Shown here in pieces: positions 30,762 through 40,080 of a stretch of 64,000 bases of DNA. Under the pieces are notes generated by a model. It was given only the letters and a program-made list of their open reading frames with translations, did no database searches and was not told the DNA's origin. Source of the stretch: Yponomeuta sedellus (Eukaryota > Arthropoda > Insecta > Lepidoptera > Yponomeutidae); assembly GCA_934045075.1 (NCBI GenBank), contig OW203737.1, forward strand, positions 826,001 to 890,000, written 5' to 3'. Made by a program: the position numbers and the translations under genes. How positions within the stretch are numbered: position 1 is the first letter of the stretch; every line of letters starts with the position of its first letter.

Positions 30762-30990
30762 AGTGGCAATCATGAAATTGTATTAGGTATACGTATAGGT
30801 GGCAACTGATGTATTTGGTTTAAGATGACTTGAGAAAAGATGGTCAGAGTGGAGTTTTTTTTTCCGCTGCCTTTTTATCCACAACAATACGGCCCGAAGG
30901 CGGCGGCTTACATTTTACGTTGTACATTGTCATTCAGCAAACATAATTTAAATTCTTTGCTTAGAAATAAATTGATTTGATTGATATAAT
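30762..30990 (+). repeat. Repeat J, near full length
   Basis: ggcaatcatgaaattgtatt, ggtggcaactgatgtatttg, gaaaagatggtcagagtgga, ccgctgcctttttatccaca, cggcccgaaggcggcggctt, gtcattcagcaaacataatt, and the end aaataaattgatttgattga. Confidence 0.75.
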
Positions 30991-31930
30991 AGTATTACTT
31001 ATAGTCATACCGTGTAATGGTCAATAGAGAGGCCAAGAAACTTGAATATAGTAAATCAGGAAGTTATATAATATTTTGGCATACGTGCGACTCAAGCGAT
31101 GACGAGCTGTTGTCAACCAGTTATTACGTCGAATGATCAATCTAAGCATTACACAATCGGCCAAGCGGTGATGATAACTCTTGTTTTTCACCAACACTCC
31201 TTGACCTACATAAACGCCTATTATCTGTTCCCCTCCGGGTATAACCGTTTTGCGCATTTAGTAACGTCACTTTAGGTACACGATACGTTGTCTATATGAG
31301 GAGATAATTGAACTTAAAATTGCAGTGATTCAGATACAGATTTAGTCTTTCCTGTTAGTGATATGGACTGAAAATATATCATGACATTTTGAATAGAGAT
31401 GAAACCGGTAGAGATAGAGTAGAAATATTTGTCTTTGGACGCTGAAAATTGTCGTAAAAATTGAGGGAAACGCGAAAATACCTTAAGGAATCTTTAAACT
31501 ATATTTTTTCCAGTTTAGCATTGATAAAGTATTAATTTTAAAAATTACACATTAAGTAGAAAAAGCAATGTAAGATGTAAAAAACTTTTAAAAAAGTTGG
31601 CAGGTCGGCAACAGACACGGTTTCAAGATACGCAATGTGAGCATAGAAATGCAATGTATCCTGACTCGATACTTACATATTGAAGCCTTAATAAAGACGG
31701 AGTAGTATGCAAACTTTAGCTCAGCATTGGTGTAGTGTCCAGATGTATTGCGAAGTTGAACCGGCGATGGGTCGCCCAGAAATAGAGTCGCTTTGACGTC
31801 ACCACCGCCACTGTCAAGGGCGCCACACGTACGTACTGGAAGCGAGCGATCCACGGTGCTGATGCGCGAACACTGTATAGAAGGACAACATTATCTCTAG
31901 ACTACTTGTTTTAGCGTCTACCTATCCGCG
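30991..31930. other. Unannotated
   Basis: Several 60-90 codon minus frames without motifs. No match to other repeats here. Confidence 0.35.
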
Positions 31931-31941
31931 ACCTTGGAGAT

Positions 31942-32204
31942 TCGTCGTCGTCGTCAGGCTATACTAGTCCACTTCTGGACATAGCTCTCCCCTAAAGAGC
32001 GCCACGTTGTGCTATCATAGGGGGTAATGCCCATAATCCCCACGCTGGGCATGCGGGTTGGGGATCACAGTTCGGTGGAATTGTACTGCAGGGGGCGCTG
32101 CTGCCACCGCCCGGTGTTTGTCCCTTAGTCGCCTTTTACGACACCCACGGGAAGAATTAGGCTGGTGCTATTCTCTAGGCCGACACCACACAGCAGCACA
32201 CCAC
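31942..32204 (-). mobile_element. LINE-H 3' end with 11 bp TSD
   Basis: In sense (minus): ggtgtcggcctagagaatag, ccgtgggtgtcgtaaaaggc, gactaagggac, gccccctgcagtacaattcc, ccccaacccgcatgcccagc, ttatgggcattaccccctat, then ggggagagctatgtccagaa and a tail of GAC units. Perfect duplication ACCTTGGAGAT at 31931-31941 and 32205-32215. Only a 3' region is present and I cannot see coding in it. Confidence 0.9.
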
Positions 32205-32215
32205 ACCTTGGAGAT

Positions 32216-33022
32216 GGCTGACTGCATACCCATATTTTTTAGTTCTGTTTGCCACGCGAAATAGATTGTCGAGGATGGCCGATCCAGTTCGATTTCGGAT
32301 GTTGCAGAGCCAAGATTTTATTCTCCCTTAGAGTATTACATTTTGTAGCCCATTGCTGGGCGTGTGATAGTTATTTAAGAAAACGCGTCATAAAACTCAA
32401 ATGGCAGATGTTCCTACACCTAGTGGTTGACCGTGTGACGAAGGAAATCCAGCTTATAGAGGTTTTCTTCCCTAACGAGGTATCCCTGCAGAACGTGGTC
32501 GTGGTCTACCTCTAGGCATTGAGGCAAAGGATAGAATATGGAGCACGAAGTCCAGTCCTGAGTACCACGTACAGAAGAAAGAAGAAATGTGCGTTGCAGG
32601 GTCAAGCGCGCTTAAAATATCATATGTCTAACAGTGGATAAAAAGATGCAAAGAAGAACATTTGCATTCAAGAGACAACCTTAATCAATCGACCCTTTTT
32701 TAACTCTAACGATCAGTTAAAAAATTACTCTCTCTCTCTCTAATACCTTGTTTCACTTGTAACCGGCTTAGTCGTAGACACAGATCGAAGCATACAGGCA
32801 CGGGCCATCGACTCTTCCTCCAGATCGATGAACCGTTTGTTCGTTCGTAACGATCGGTACTCACCAAAACGCGACTAAATTAGACACGTTAAAATGTAGC
32901 ACCATATCTGCGCATTGCGAATCATAAAATGAAATACTTTTCCGCATTCCTCTTCTTTCATGATTGACTGACTGGTGATCACAAGTATACTTTTATCCTT
33001 GTTGTGTTACTTTTGCACTGAT
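32216..33022. other. Mostly unannotated; possible LINE remnant 32335-32560 (minus)
   Basis: On the minus strand MPRGRPRPRSAGIPR (32460-32510) and a gcccagcaatgggc stem-loop near 32352 suggest the end of another LINE, with frames broken. A short CT repeat lies at 32728-32742. Confidence 0.3.
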
Positions 33023-33034
33023 GCCATTCCTATT

Positions 33035-33409
33035 ACCGATATCAACCCATGTATGTCCCCACTGCTGGGGCACGGGTCTCTTCCTGCATCGTAGGAAGGT
33101 TAGGCCATACTCCACCACGGGGGCCAAGTCCGGGTTGGTGGAGGATTGTAAGACAGTGGCGGGTCTTACTATATCAGAAGTTAAAACCGCCCATAAAGCC
33201 TCTGACATGGCTTAACCACTGTCATTACATGACAACCGGCACCAACGGCTTAACGCGCCTTGCGAAGCACGGAAGCGCTCGGAAAAATGCCACTAGCGGT
33301 AGTCACGGGGCGGTCACCCACACTGCACCTGACCGTGCCTGTTGTTGCTTAACTCAATTGATTGATTCCAATCACGCGGTACGACTAGGCCACGAGCGCT
33401 TCATTCGTC
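33035..33409 (-). mobile_element. SINE-A, full length, with 12 bp TSD
   Basis: Complete from gatatcaacccatgtatgtc to ctaggccacgagcgc, with short non-family sequence at each end. Duplication GCCATTCCTATT at 33023-33034 and 33410-33421. An antisense frame of 129 codons crosses it, and equivalents exist in other copies, but no protein family is recognisable. Confidence 0.93.
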
Positions 33410-33421
33410 GCCATTCCTATT

Positions 33422-33890
33422 GCAAGCGACAAATATAAAACTGTGGCAGTAGGGCTACAGATAATGTCAACCCGTAACAAGCTTACCATTTGATTGTGCC
33501 TGTTAGTTTTGCTCCAATCTTATATATTATTATGATCTGCTGGACTACCTCTATAGCGAATGTTAAATCAAAAACATCTGAAGAAACGTAGGTATCTTTT
33601 TGACAGGTTGTAATTTTGTAACTTCAAATTTAAGCTAGAGAAATTTCAGTGTAGTTGCTTTTTTGCGTCTGTTTAATTCCCTCGAGGCATCCCCGTGGAG
33701 ACCAGGCTGTTATTGTGGAAAATCCCAACGGTGCCCCAGAAATCAGCCAGTAACTATGAATAATGTATATCACTTTTCTGAGGAGTGATGAGAGCCTAAC
33801 AGAAAGTCGATTTTAGTTAAGATTAAGATCCATTAGACAAAAACACTTCAAAGCTTCCCTTCGGTTTTACTCGAGATCACACGACCTTTT
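33422..33890. other. Unannotated
   Basis: Nothing recognised. Confidence 0.35.
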
Positions 33891-34036
33891 TCCGATTCCC
33901 GATGGTCGGACGACATCGTTAGGTAGGAGGAAAATTCATGGATACGGATGGCAAGGGACCGTGAGAGATTGCATTTGGGGGAAAAGGCCTTGTGCCCAGT
34001 AAAGGGCAGCAGTGGGTTGATTATGATACCACGAAC
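33891..34036 (+). pseudogene. Non-LTR retrotransposon ORF2 C-terminus
   Basis: RWSDDIVR at 33900, then after frameshifts MDTDGKGP and GKGLVPSKGQQWVDYD. The layout (RWsDDIv ... DR..W..geAfvqQWvDyD) matches the LINE-G superfamily closing block. Stops and at least one frameshift break it. The end is a gattatgat-type tail. Confidence 0.6.
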
Positions 34037-34040
34037 TTTT

Positions 34041-34458
34041 ACATATGTGGAGTGTTAAGATAGTGATTACATTTGAACAAGAAGATAAAGTCTCCTTTTA
34101 TACTTAAACCTTAAAATATAGCACCTGCACGTTTGTCTTTTAACAAAGTTGTAACTGTTTTTCCCACACACGTAAAAATACATCTCTAAGGCATTGTTCA
34201 CTCCACAACAACTGTTCCATTGGTCAGATCTTCTATCTCGCTTTTGATCTGGTGATGTCCATTGACGTCAAAGACCTCGCTCAGTGCCAAGGTTCGGGAT
34301 AGCGTAAACAGTCAGCAACTCTGAGCACTCCAGTGCTTCGTGAAACTCACACGTAAATAAAGAGATCTACTTGATTTCAAGAATAATTTACTAGTTGGCA
34401 TCCGGATAGCAACGGAGTGACTAATCAACAGATTGAATAAATTTAGGTACTTGTGGAC
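34041..34458. other. Unannotated
   Basis: Nothing recognised. Confidence 0.35.
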
Positions 34459-34530
34459 AGCTGCTAGCGGTGCATAACGTCAAGATAAAAGTTTTATCCC
34501 ACTATCGGGTATAACATCGCGGTTTGCGCG

Positions 34531-34690
34531 GTTGATATCAACCCATTGTATGTCCCCACTGCTGGGGCACTGGTCTCTTCCTGCATCGCCGGAAGGTTAG
34601 GCCATACTCCGCCACGGGGGCCAAGTCCGCGTTGGTGGAGGATTGTAAGACAGTGGCGGGCCCTACTGACAGAAGTTATCAAGCCCCTCA
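34531..34690 (-). mobile_element. SINE-A, 3' half
   Basis: gatatcaacccattgtatgt through acagaagttatcaagcccc. It sits between the left TIR and LINE-G. CGCGGTT occurs just left of it (34525-34532) and again just right of LINE-G, possibly one duplication around the compound insert. Confidence 0.8.
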
Positions 34691-34720
34691 TAAGATCTGC
34701 ATAAGGGGCTCTACGCGTTC

Positions 34721-35153
34721 TTCTTCTTCTTTAGGCTATAGTAGTCCACTCTGGACATAGCCCTCCCCTAATAAGCGATCTGTCTTCAGCTTGCCACATC
34801 CAGCATCTGTCTGCAGTTTTTCGCAGATCGTCATCCCAACTGGTCGGAGGGCGTCCTACACTACGTTTCCTGAGTCGCGGTCTCCGCTCAAGAACGGTTG
34901 TCGATTCTTCGCAAGATGTGGCCAGCCCACTGACATAGACATAGACATCATTTATTGGTAATATTCATTACAAGTCAAGACTCCGTACATAAGTTATTAT
35001 GTAGAAAATCCAATGTAGAAATAATAATCAAATTTACAAATGTCAAAAAGAAAATATTACATGTCAATATCATAATAATTATGCAATCTGTCAGGTCAAT
35101 CACTGCCACTTCAGCTCGCTAATTCTCTGAACTATGTCGATGAGTTTGGTTCT
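34721..35153 (-). mobile_element. LINE-G, 5'-truncated, itself interrupted
   Basis: Minus-strand: (GAA)n edge at 34721, then the coding tail as in 42094-42418. It breaks at 34931 after gccagcccact and resumes at 35101 with cactgccacttcagctcgct. The host text matches gggcagcccactgccacttc at 42320. Confidence 0.85.
34932..35100 (-). mobile_element. 169 bp retroposon end inserted in LINE-G
   Basis: It lies between CACT copies (34928-34931, 35101-35104). The left edge gacatagacatagacatca is a tandem GACATA tail, then tttattggtaatattcatta: the shape of an antisense LINE/SINE 3' end. Family not otherwise seen here. Confidence 0.7.
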
Positions 35154-35235
35154 CTCGCGGTTAAATAAAAGAAAATGGCGCTACTCGATAATGGGATAAA
35201 ACTTTTATCGCGACGTTGCGCTCCCCTAGCTGCGC

Positions 35236-35870
35236 GTAGAGTTCGAAAGTCAGAGACAAAATACAATTATGTAAGTCGCCATGTTTGTATCATATACTCG
35301 TATTACTCTAACGCCTGTTTCCAGAGAATTAGGCAAAGAGCAAGACTTACCAAGTGCTACACTTCGTTTGTTCAATTATGTTCAAAGTTTTGTCAGATAT
35401 ACCAGCCATAAAAAGTCGTCGTTTTGAAAGTAATATTCGAAGGACAGAAACATAATTGCTTTGTAAGTAGGTTATACTTTCAAAGGAAGCCAGTGAAATA
35501 CAAAAGAAATTCCGGACAAAACGGGAACAAGTAAAAGTCCACCACAAACGCGTAACAAAAGTTGTATCGCGTATCCCAAATGCTCGAGTGACCGACCGAC
35601 GCTTTCCTATATTTATATCAAAGAAGTGAAAACCAGAAAGTCGACTGAGACATGCTTTGAAGTTCAACATAAATACAAGAAAATGTAAAAATCGTTTACA
35701 TTTAGAAAGGTATATAGGAAATGAAACAAGAAATTTTCCATTCGCAAAATATTTTCGTTGCTAAAGGGAGAAAATTAAAAACAATGTTTTGTGCATTGAA
35801 AACTGATTTTAAAACATGGTTTTTTCATCCAACATTTACACAATACAACAATCTATTTTAATATTCAAAA
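35236..35870. other. Unannotated
   Basis: A 107-codon minus frame at 35347-35670 shows no motif I recognise. Confidence 0.35.
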
Positions 35871-36020
35871 CCCCCTGCAGTACAATTCCACCGAACTGCG
35901 ATCCCCAACCCGCACCCAGCGTGGGGATTATGGGCATTACCCCCTATGATAGCACAACGTGGCACTCTTTAGGGGAAGGCTATGTCCAGCAGTGGACCAG
36001 TATAGCCTGACGACGACGAC
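35871..36020 (+). mobile_element. LINE-H 3' end
   Basis: ccccctgcagtacaattcca, cccagcgtggggattatggg, cattaccccctatgatagca, then gtccagcagtggac (35984-35997) and a GAC tail. No definite duplication. Confidence 0.85.
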
Positions 36021-36041
36021 ATTGTTTTCTTAGGAGCCTGC

Positions 36042-36287
36042 CGGGACGGTGATAGCGGTAGAACGCCGGCTTCTCTACCGGGAGGTAGTCGGTTCGAATC
36101 CCAGCATGAACCAATTTAACTTCCTTTATCTAAGTTTGTAGGTACATTTGGGTACTTAAAGTCACTTGCATAGTTGCATATCACTTGCTGAAAAACATAG
36201 TGAGGAAACTCTAGTCTGCGTAGAGTAGCGCTTGCTACGTACAATGGCAGTGGCAACTATGAGGCTAAGTGGGGAATTCTCAGGTCA
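36042..36287 (+). mobile_element. SINE-B (tail type 2)
   Basis: Head ggtgatagcggtagaacgcc, B box gtcggttcgaatcccagca, body catcacttgctgaaaaacat-like, tail gctacgtacaatggcagtgg, aactatgaggctaagtgggg. SINE-A inserted at its right edge. Confidence 0.75.
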
Positions 36288-36301
36288 AAGCACTAGCAGA
36301 A

Positions 36302-36637
36302 GCGCTCGTGGCCTAGGCGAACCGAGTGATTGGAATCAATCACTTGGCTAAGCAACAACAGGCGCGGTCAGGTACAGGATGGGTGAGCGTCCCGTGACTA
36401 CCGCTAGTGGCATTTTTCCGAGCGCTTCCGTGCTTCGCAAGGCACGTTAAGCCATTGGTGCCGGCTGTCATATAATGGCAGTCGTTAAGCCATGTCAGAG
36501 GCCTTATGGGCGGCTTGATAACCCATCCTCCACCAACCCGGACTTGGCCCCCGTGGTGGAGTATGGCCTAACCTTCCTGCGATGCAGGAAGAGACCCGTG
36601 CCCCAGCAGTGGGGACATACAAGGGTTGATAACGAAG
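36302..36637 (+). mobile_element. SINE-A, full length, with 14 bp TSD (reference copy)
   Basis: From gcgctcgtggcctaggcgaa to gacatacaagggttgataac. Duplication AAGCACTAGCAGAA at 36288-36301 and 36638-36651. The stem-loop CCCCA-GCAG-TGGGG is intact at 36601-36614. A short segment between ggcttgataa and cctccacc is deleted relative to the other copies. The best-bounded copy in the window. Confidence 0.95.
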
Positions 36638-36798
36638 AAGCACTAGCAGAAAACTTCCGCCGGAGTAAATGGATAGATTGAATATTATTTAATATTTTCT
36701 TTTCTATACCAGAAATTACATACGAGACTCAAACAACAGTATTGGACAATTATCGGTCTTATTACAAAACTAATTATAATATTTATAGTAACCAATAT

Positions 36799-37120
36799 GG
36801 AGAGCGGTCGTAGCCCAGTGGTTAATAATAGACTCAGCAGTAAGAGTTCGATTCGTTCGACCCAGGTTTGATTCCCAGTGCGGGTACGTACCAAGGACTT
36901 TGTTTACTAAGTTACGTACATTTGTGAAGTTAATTATAGTATACACCACTCGCGACCGTGAAGGAAAACGTCGTGGGGAAATCTGAGTGAATGAGGGTTT
37001 AAATAACTAAGCGCCTAAAATTGCCAATACCTGGTGGGCACGCACGGTAATTAAGCCCATTCTCTCTCTTTATTTGTTCTGAGAGAAGGCCTGTGCCCTG
37101 CAATGGGACTTTTATATGTA
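36799..37120 (+). mobile_element. SINE-B (tail type 1), near full length
   Basis: Head gagcggtcgtagcccagtgg (A box-like), B box cccaggtttgattcccag, body gtaccaaggactttgtttac, accactcgcgaccgtgaagg, tail attgccaatacctggtgggc, ggcctgtgccctgcaatggg. The loop is GCAA here instead of GCAG. Confidence 0.8.
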
Positions 37121-37413
37121 GGATACATAAGAAAATATCACGAGTGGACCAGTTAGTATTGAAACTAAGTATAATCGACATAAAGTGAACAAAATAAGAA
37201 CGTTTTGTTTGGTTTGCTTAAAAACTTAATTGCCTAATATTGATGTCGAAAACCATAGTACCTACAGGGTGACCTAGTTTGATTTTCGACATGTCGTATT
37301 AATAAACATACATTTTTGTCACACATTATCTGTAAAAATAATGTTTGTACCTTTCTGAAGTATGTAAGATGTTCGTATAAATAATAATAAAAAAATATTC
37401 CCTTTATTCTTTA
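37121..37413. other. Unannotated
   Basis: Nothing recognised. Confidence 0.35.
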
Positions 37414-37955
37414 CTAGCTTTTGCCCGCTACTCCGTCCGCGTGGACTTTAGTAGCTACAACATTTTGCAGCCCCGTTCACTTCCTTAAGGGTTAAATAAA
37501 AAAAACGGCGAAACACGTGTTCAATCAAATTGTGTTAAAGAGTATTTATTTAAAGTTTCAAGAAAATTAGACAACATTCTTTATTAAAAACCTATTTAGA
37601 GACTAAATATTCCACCCATGCCGGGACTCAAACCCGCGACCTCTGGCTAACCGTGCCAGAGGTCGCGGGTTCGAGTCCCGGCAAGGGTGGAATTTTTTGC
37701 CTCTAAATAGGTTTTTCTAAAATTGTCCTTAGCACGGGTTAGTGCAATAAAAATAATATAAATATTCTTTATACCTCCCATACAAATTTTGGCAACCCTT
37801 TTCATCCCGTAGGGGTTGAATTTAAAAAAATCCGGGTTTATTCCTTTATATACACCCTCTGTGCAAAATTTCAGCTTCCTAGGTCCAGCGGCTTGGGCTG
37901 GGCGTTGATGAGTGAGTCAGTCAGGACTTTGAATTTTATTTATATAGAAGATAGA
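37414..37955 (-). mobile_element. Helitron-like element hosting an E insertion
   Basis: Antisense copy of the 20432 element: CTAG at 37414-37417, gcccgctactccgtccgcgt (3' hairpin region), then body to gtccagcggcttgggctggg, cgttgatgagtgagtcagtc and the TC start at 37954-37955. Host bases are A/T. Without the E insertion and one duplication copy it would be about 354 bp. Confidence 0.75.
37585..37763 (+). mobile_element. Element E, 179 bp, near-perfect fold-back hinged on the anticodon loop
   Basis: The left arm of about 62 bp (from aaaaacctatttagagacta to cgcgacctctggc) pairs with the right arm (gccagaggtcgcggg to gcctctaaataggttttt) with a handful of mismatches. The 7-base spacer taaccgt is the anticodon loop of the antisense tRNA domain. 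The normal tail follows. Flanked by ATTCTTTAT at 37576-37584 and 37764-37772. The intact site is visible in the related Helitron at 20580 (ataaagaat), which proves the insertion boundaries. Confidence 0.92.
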
Positions 37956-38285
37956 TGATAATATCGAGCCAAGACTTCTGCCCTGCCACGCTCCACGTGT
38001 TAGACGTGATCATTCTCTAAAGCACCGTTACTCTAAGGACGTAGTCGTAAAACGCTTTTACGACCCTCATACCGAGACAACAGGCGACCGACAAATCGGT
38101 AGTTGGTTGGCACAAACGGTATTTCACTTTCCTTCTTCAAACAGAAGCCATAAAGATTCAGTTTCACTGTTTTTGAATCCCAAAAGGGTTGTGCTACCCA
38201 AGGTCCTGGGGGGCGAGTCCCTACAGTGCATAGTAGTTCAATAGAGTCATAATAACATATTTTAAACTTTCGCGACTTGCAAACA

Positions 38286-38450
38286 TAGTTAGAATATTTT
38301 CGGGGCTTAATCGCGTAGTAATTTATTTAGATGCGAACGGGTGCCAGCCATCAGTCTTCTCGTGACCACGATGACTGTAACGTCGTCAAAACGTCGAGGT
38401 AAAATAGCAATAAATTACTACGCGACTAAGACCCGAAAATATTCTAACTA
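38286..38450. mobile_element. Fold-back element, 42 bp arms, 81 bp loop
   Basis: Arms 38286-38327 and 38409-38450 differ at two positions (tagttagaatattttcgggg and the inverse of acccgaaaatattctaacta form their outer parts). The loop contains gtgaccacgatgactgtaac and gtcgtcaaaacgtcgaggta. I recall this arrangement from other Lepidoptera. No coding. Confidence 0.85.
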
Positions 38451-38794
38451 AGAGTCATAATAGTCGGGAAATGCTGGTTTCATTCGCACTATCGGTACTT
38501 CGGTAGTCTCGTAACCAATTGCGTTGCAATGGTATAACCCGTGCTACTTAACTCGGCGCCTCGCGCGATTCGATCTTCTTTGCCATAATAATAAAGAAAT
38601 CGCAGTAAGGAACCTTAGAATTGGCACGACTTTGTCTTGATTCCATTACTTTTTAGAGATACACGAGCAGCTCCATCGAGACTTGGCTAGTGTTTTTGGC
38701 GGGTTATCACTTATCAGGTACAACTATAGCGCCTAGATTATAGTACCATGACAGATACATAGCCGTGTCACGTGGGGTGTTTTTCATACCATTA

Positions 38795-38958
38795 AAATTC
38801 AAATTGTTTATTTCATAACAAAGTTTACAAAAATAATACACGGGCTGGGCCCTCCTAGTAAGTATAGAAATGTCCTGTGTCAGGAGGGCCCGCCCTTCCA
38901 CAAATACTTAATTGTTAATTAGATTAAAAGTAACCTATTAAATAATTACATGCAGTTT

Positions 38959-38960
<2 letters not shown>
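38795..38960 (-). mobile_element. LINE 3' UTR
   Basis: aattcaaattgtttatttca, taacaaagtttacaaaaata, acacgggctgggccctccta, gtaagtatagaaatgtcctg, with a short inverted pair (gggccctcct / aggagggccc). Antisense retroposon 3' end by its shape. Confidence 0.5.
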
Positions 38961-39011
<51 letters not shown>

Positions 39012-39040
39012 CGTGTCTGTGTGCGTGTGTGTGTTTGAAA
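38957..39040. repeat. (GT)n microsatellite
   Basis: About 25 GT units, then an imperfect GTGCGTGTCT segment. Confidence 0.95.
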
Positions 39041-39314
39041 GTTTTACATTTGTTGCATCCTATACAAGAAATTTCAATAAATGTTCTTTAACCATTGCGC
39101 GAAGACTTGAAGCAGCCACGAAACATGTCATTGTACTACAATACATTAGCAGAATCTAAACCCAACTGAAAATCTTGCAATGATTCAGTGTTTTTTACAT
39201 GCATGGCGCGTTGTGAACTCGAGTCATATGTAGTAATTCAATTAATAGGTTTTCGACAAAATCTTGTAAGGTCATTGGCCTTCTCCCAGAGAAATGTAGT
39301 ATGCGAGTCATCAT

Positions 39315-39342
39315 TCTCTCTTTCTCTCTCTCTCTCTCTCTT
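39315..39342. repeat. (CT)n microsatellite
   Basis: ctctctttctctctctctct and a few more units. Confidence 0.9.
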
Positions 39343-39384
39343 AGGGAGACCAAGAGACCGTAGTCCGCACCTCTCCTTCGTTAG

Positions 39385-39625
39385 ACCTGAGATTTCCTCA
39401 CTTAGCCTCCTAGTTTGGATATTGTACGTAGCAAGCGCTGAGGTACACTTCAGCCCCTAGGGTTTCCTCACGATGTTTTCCTTCACAGTTATCGAGTGGT
39501 ATTGCTACTATAATTCACAAATATGCATCACTTAGAAAACAAAGTCATTGGTGCTTGCCGGGATTCGAACCCACGGTCTCACGATTAAGAGGCCGGGGTT
39601 TCTACCACTTCGCTGTCACCGCCCT
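39385..39625 (-). mobile_element. SINE-B (tail type 2)
   Basis: Antisense: tail gacctgagatttcctcactt, agcctcctagtttggatatt, gtacgtagcaagcgctgagg. Body ggtttcctcacgatgttttc, cagttatcgagtggtattgc. Head gccgggattcgaacccacgg, ctaccacttcgctgtcaccg. Complete from head to tail. Confidence 0.8.
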
Positions 39626-39884
39626 TCGCACCTCTCCTTAAGACACTATTCGCTTTCTGTTCGCATTCCACGTGTGCTTGTTAGGCAACTCCCAGCACCG
39701 CACAGCTGAGATAACATCCTCGATGGCGCAACTGCCACGTCGCTGGTCACGTGACCAACCGGTATGTTGTACACCCGCTGTTTTATGATTGCCTGGTAGC
39801 GACCACACCCCAGTATGTTAGTCACAGACTTCGACTAAACACGATCAGTGATCAATCACATCAAACACCTTTCATGTATTACTA

Positions 39885-39970
39885 GCTGAAACGGCCAACT
39901 TTGTTTAGCCTACCACCCTTTTATCAGAACTAGCAATTATACATAAAAAAATCATATAAATCGGTGAAAC
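39885..39970 (-). mobile_element. Possible Helitron-type 3' terminus
   Basis: actagctgaaacggccaact at 39885 reads on the minus strand as ...ggccgtttcagctagt, ending CTAG before T like the elements at 20737 and 27716. I do not see the opposite end, so this is tentative. Confidence 0.3.
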
Positions 39971-39971
39971 C

Positions 39972-40080
39972 CGGGCAAAGTCTTGGATGTTTACATGTTT
40001 GTGATGTCGTTGTTTCTGGTTCCCACGATACAGCGTATCCTAGTGTGGGGCCAGAAGCAATGTATGTAAATGTTATATTA
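39972..40080 (+). mobile_element. Repeat D variant
   Basis: cgggcaaagtcttggatgtt, tacatgtttgtgatgtcgtt, gtttctggttcccacgatac, agtgtggggccagaagcaat: partner of 15986-16080. Confidence 0.65.

Larger units (their letters stand above)
34459..35235. mobile_element. TIR element (GATAAAAGTTTTATCCC ends) hosting nested insertions
   Basis: gataaaagttttatcccact near 34484 and its inverse near 35195 (gataatgggataaaactttt) are arms of about 24 bp with one mismatch. Outside them, gctgctagcggtgcataacg and the inverse of cgttgcgctcccctagctgc are also related, extending the arms to about 45 bp. Between lie a SINE-A fragment, LINE-G and a third insertion. The original element was probably under 200 bp, a MITE. 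Confidence 0.6.

Noticed and set aside
33049..33438. Antisense open frame of 129 codons in SINE-A, with counterparts in the 3898 and 19346 copies
   Set aside because: The frame follows the GC-rich SINE body, varies in its start and end between copies, and corresponds to no known protein. The element is a retroposon with target duplications.
38950..39159. Cys/Val-rich open frame
   Set aside because: Translation of the GT microsatellite.
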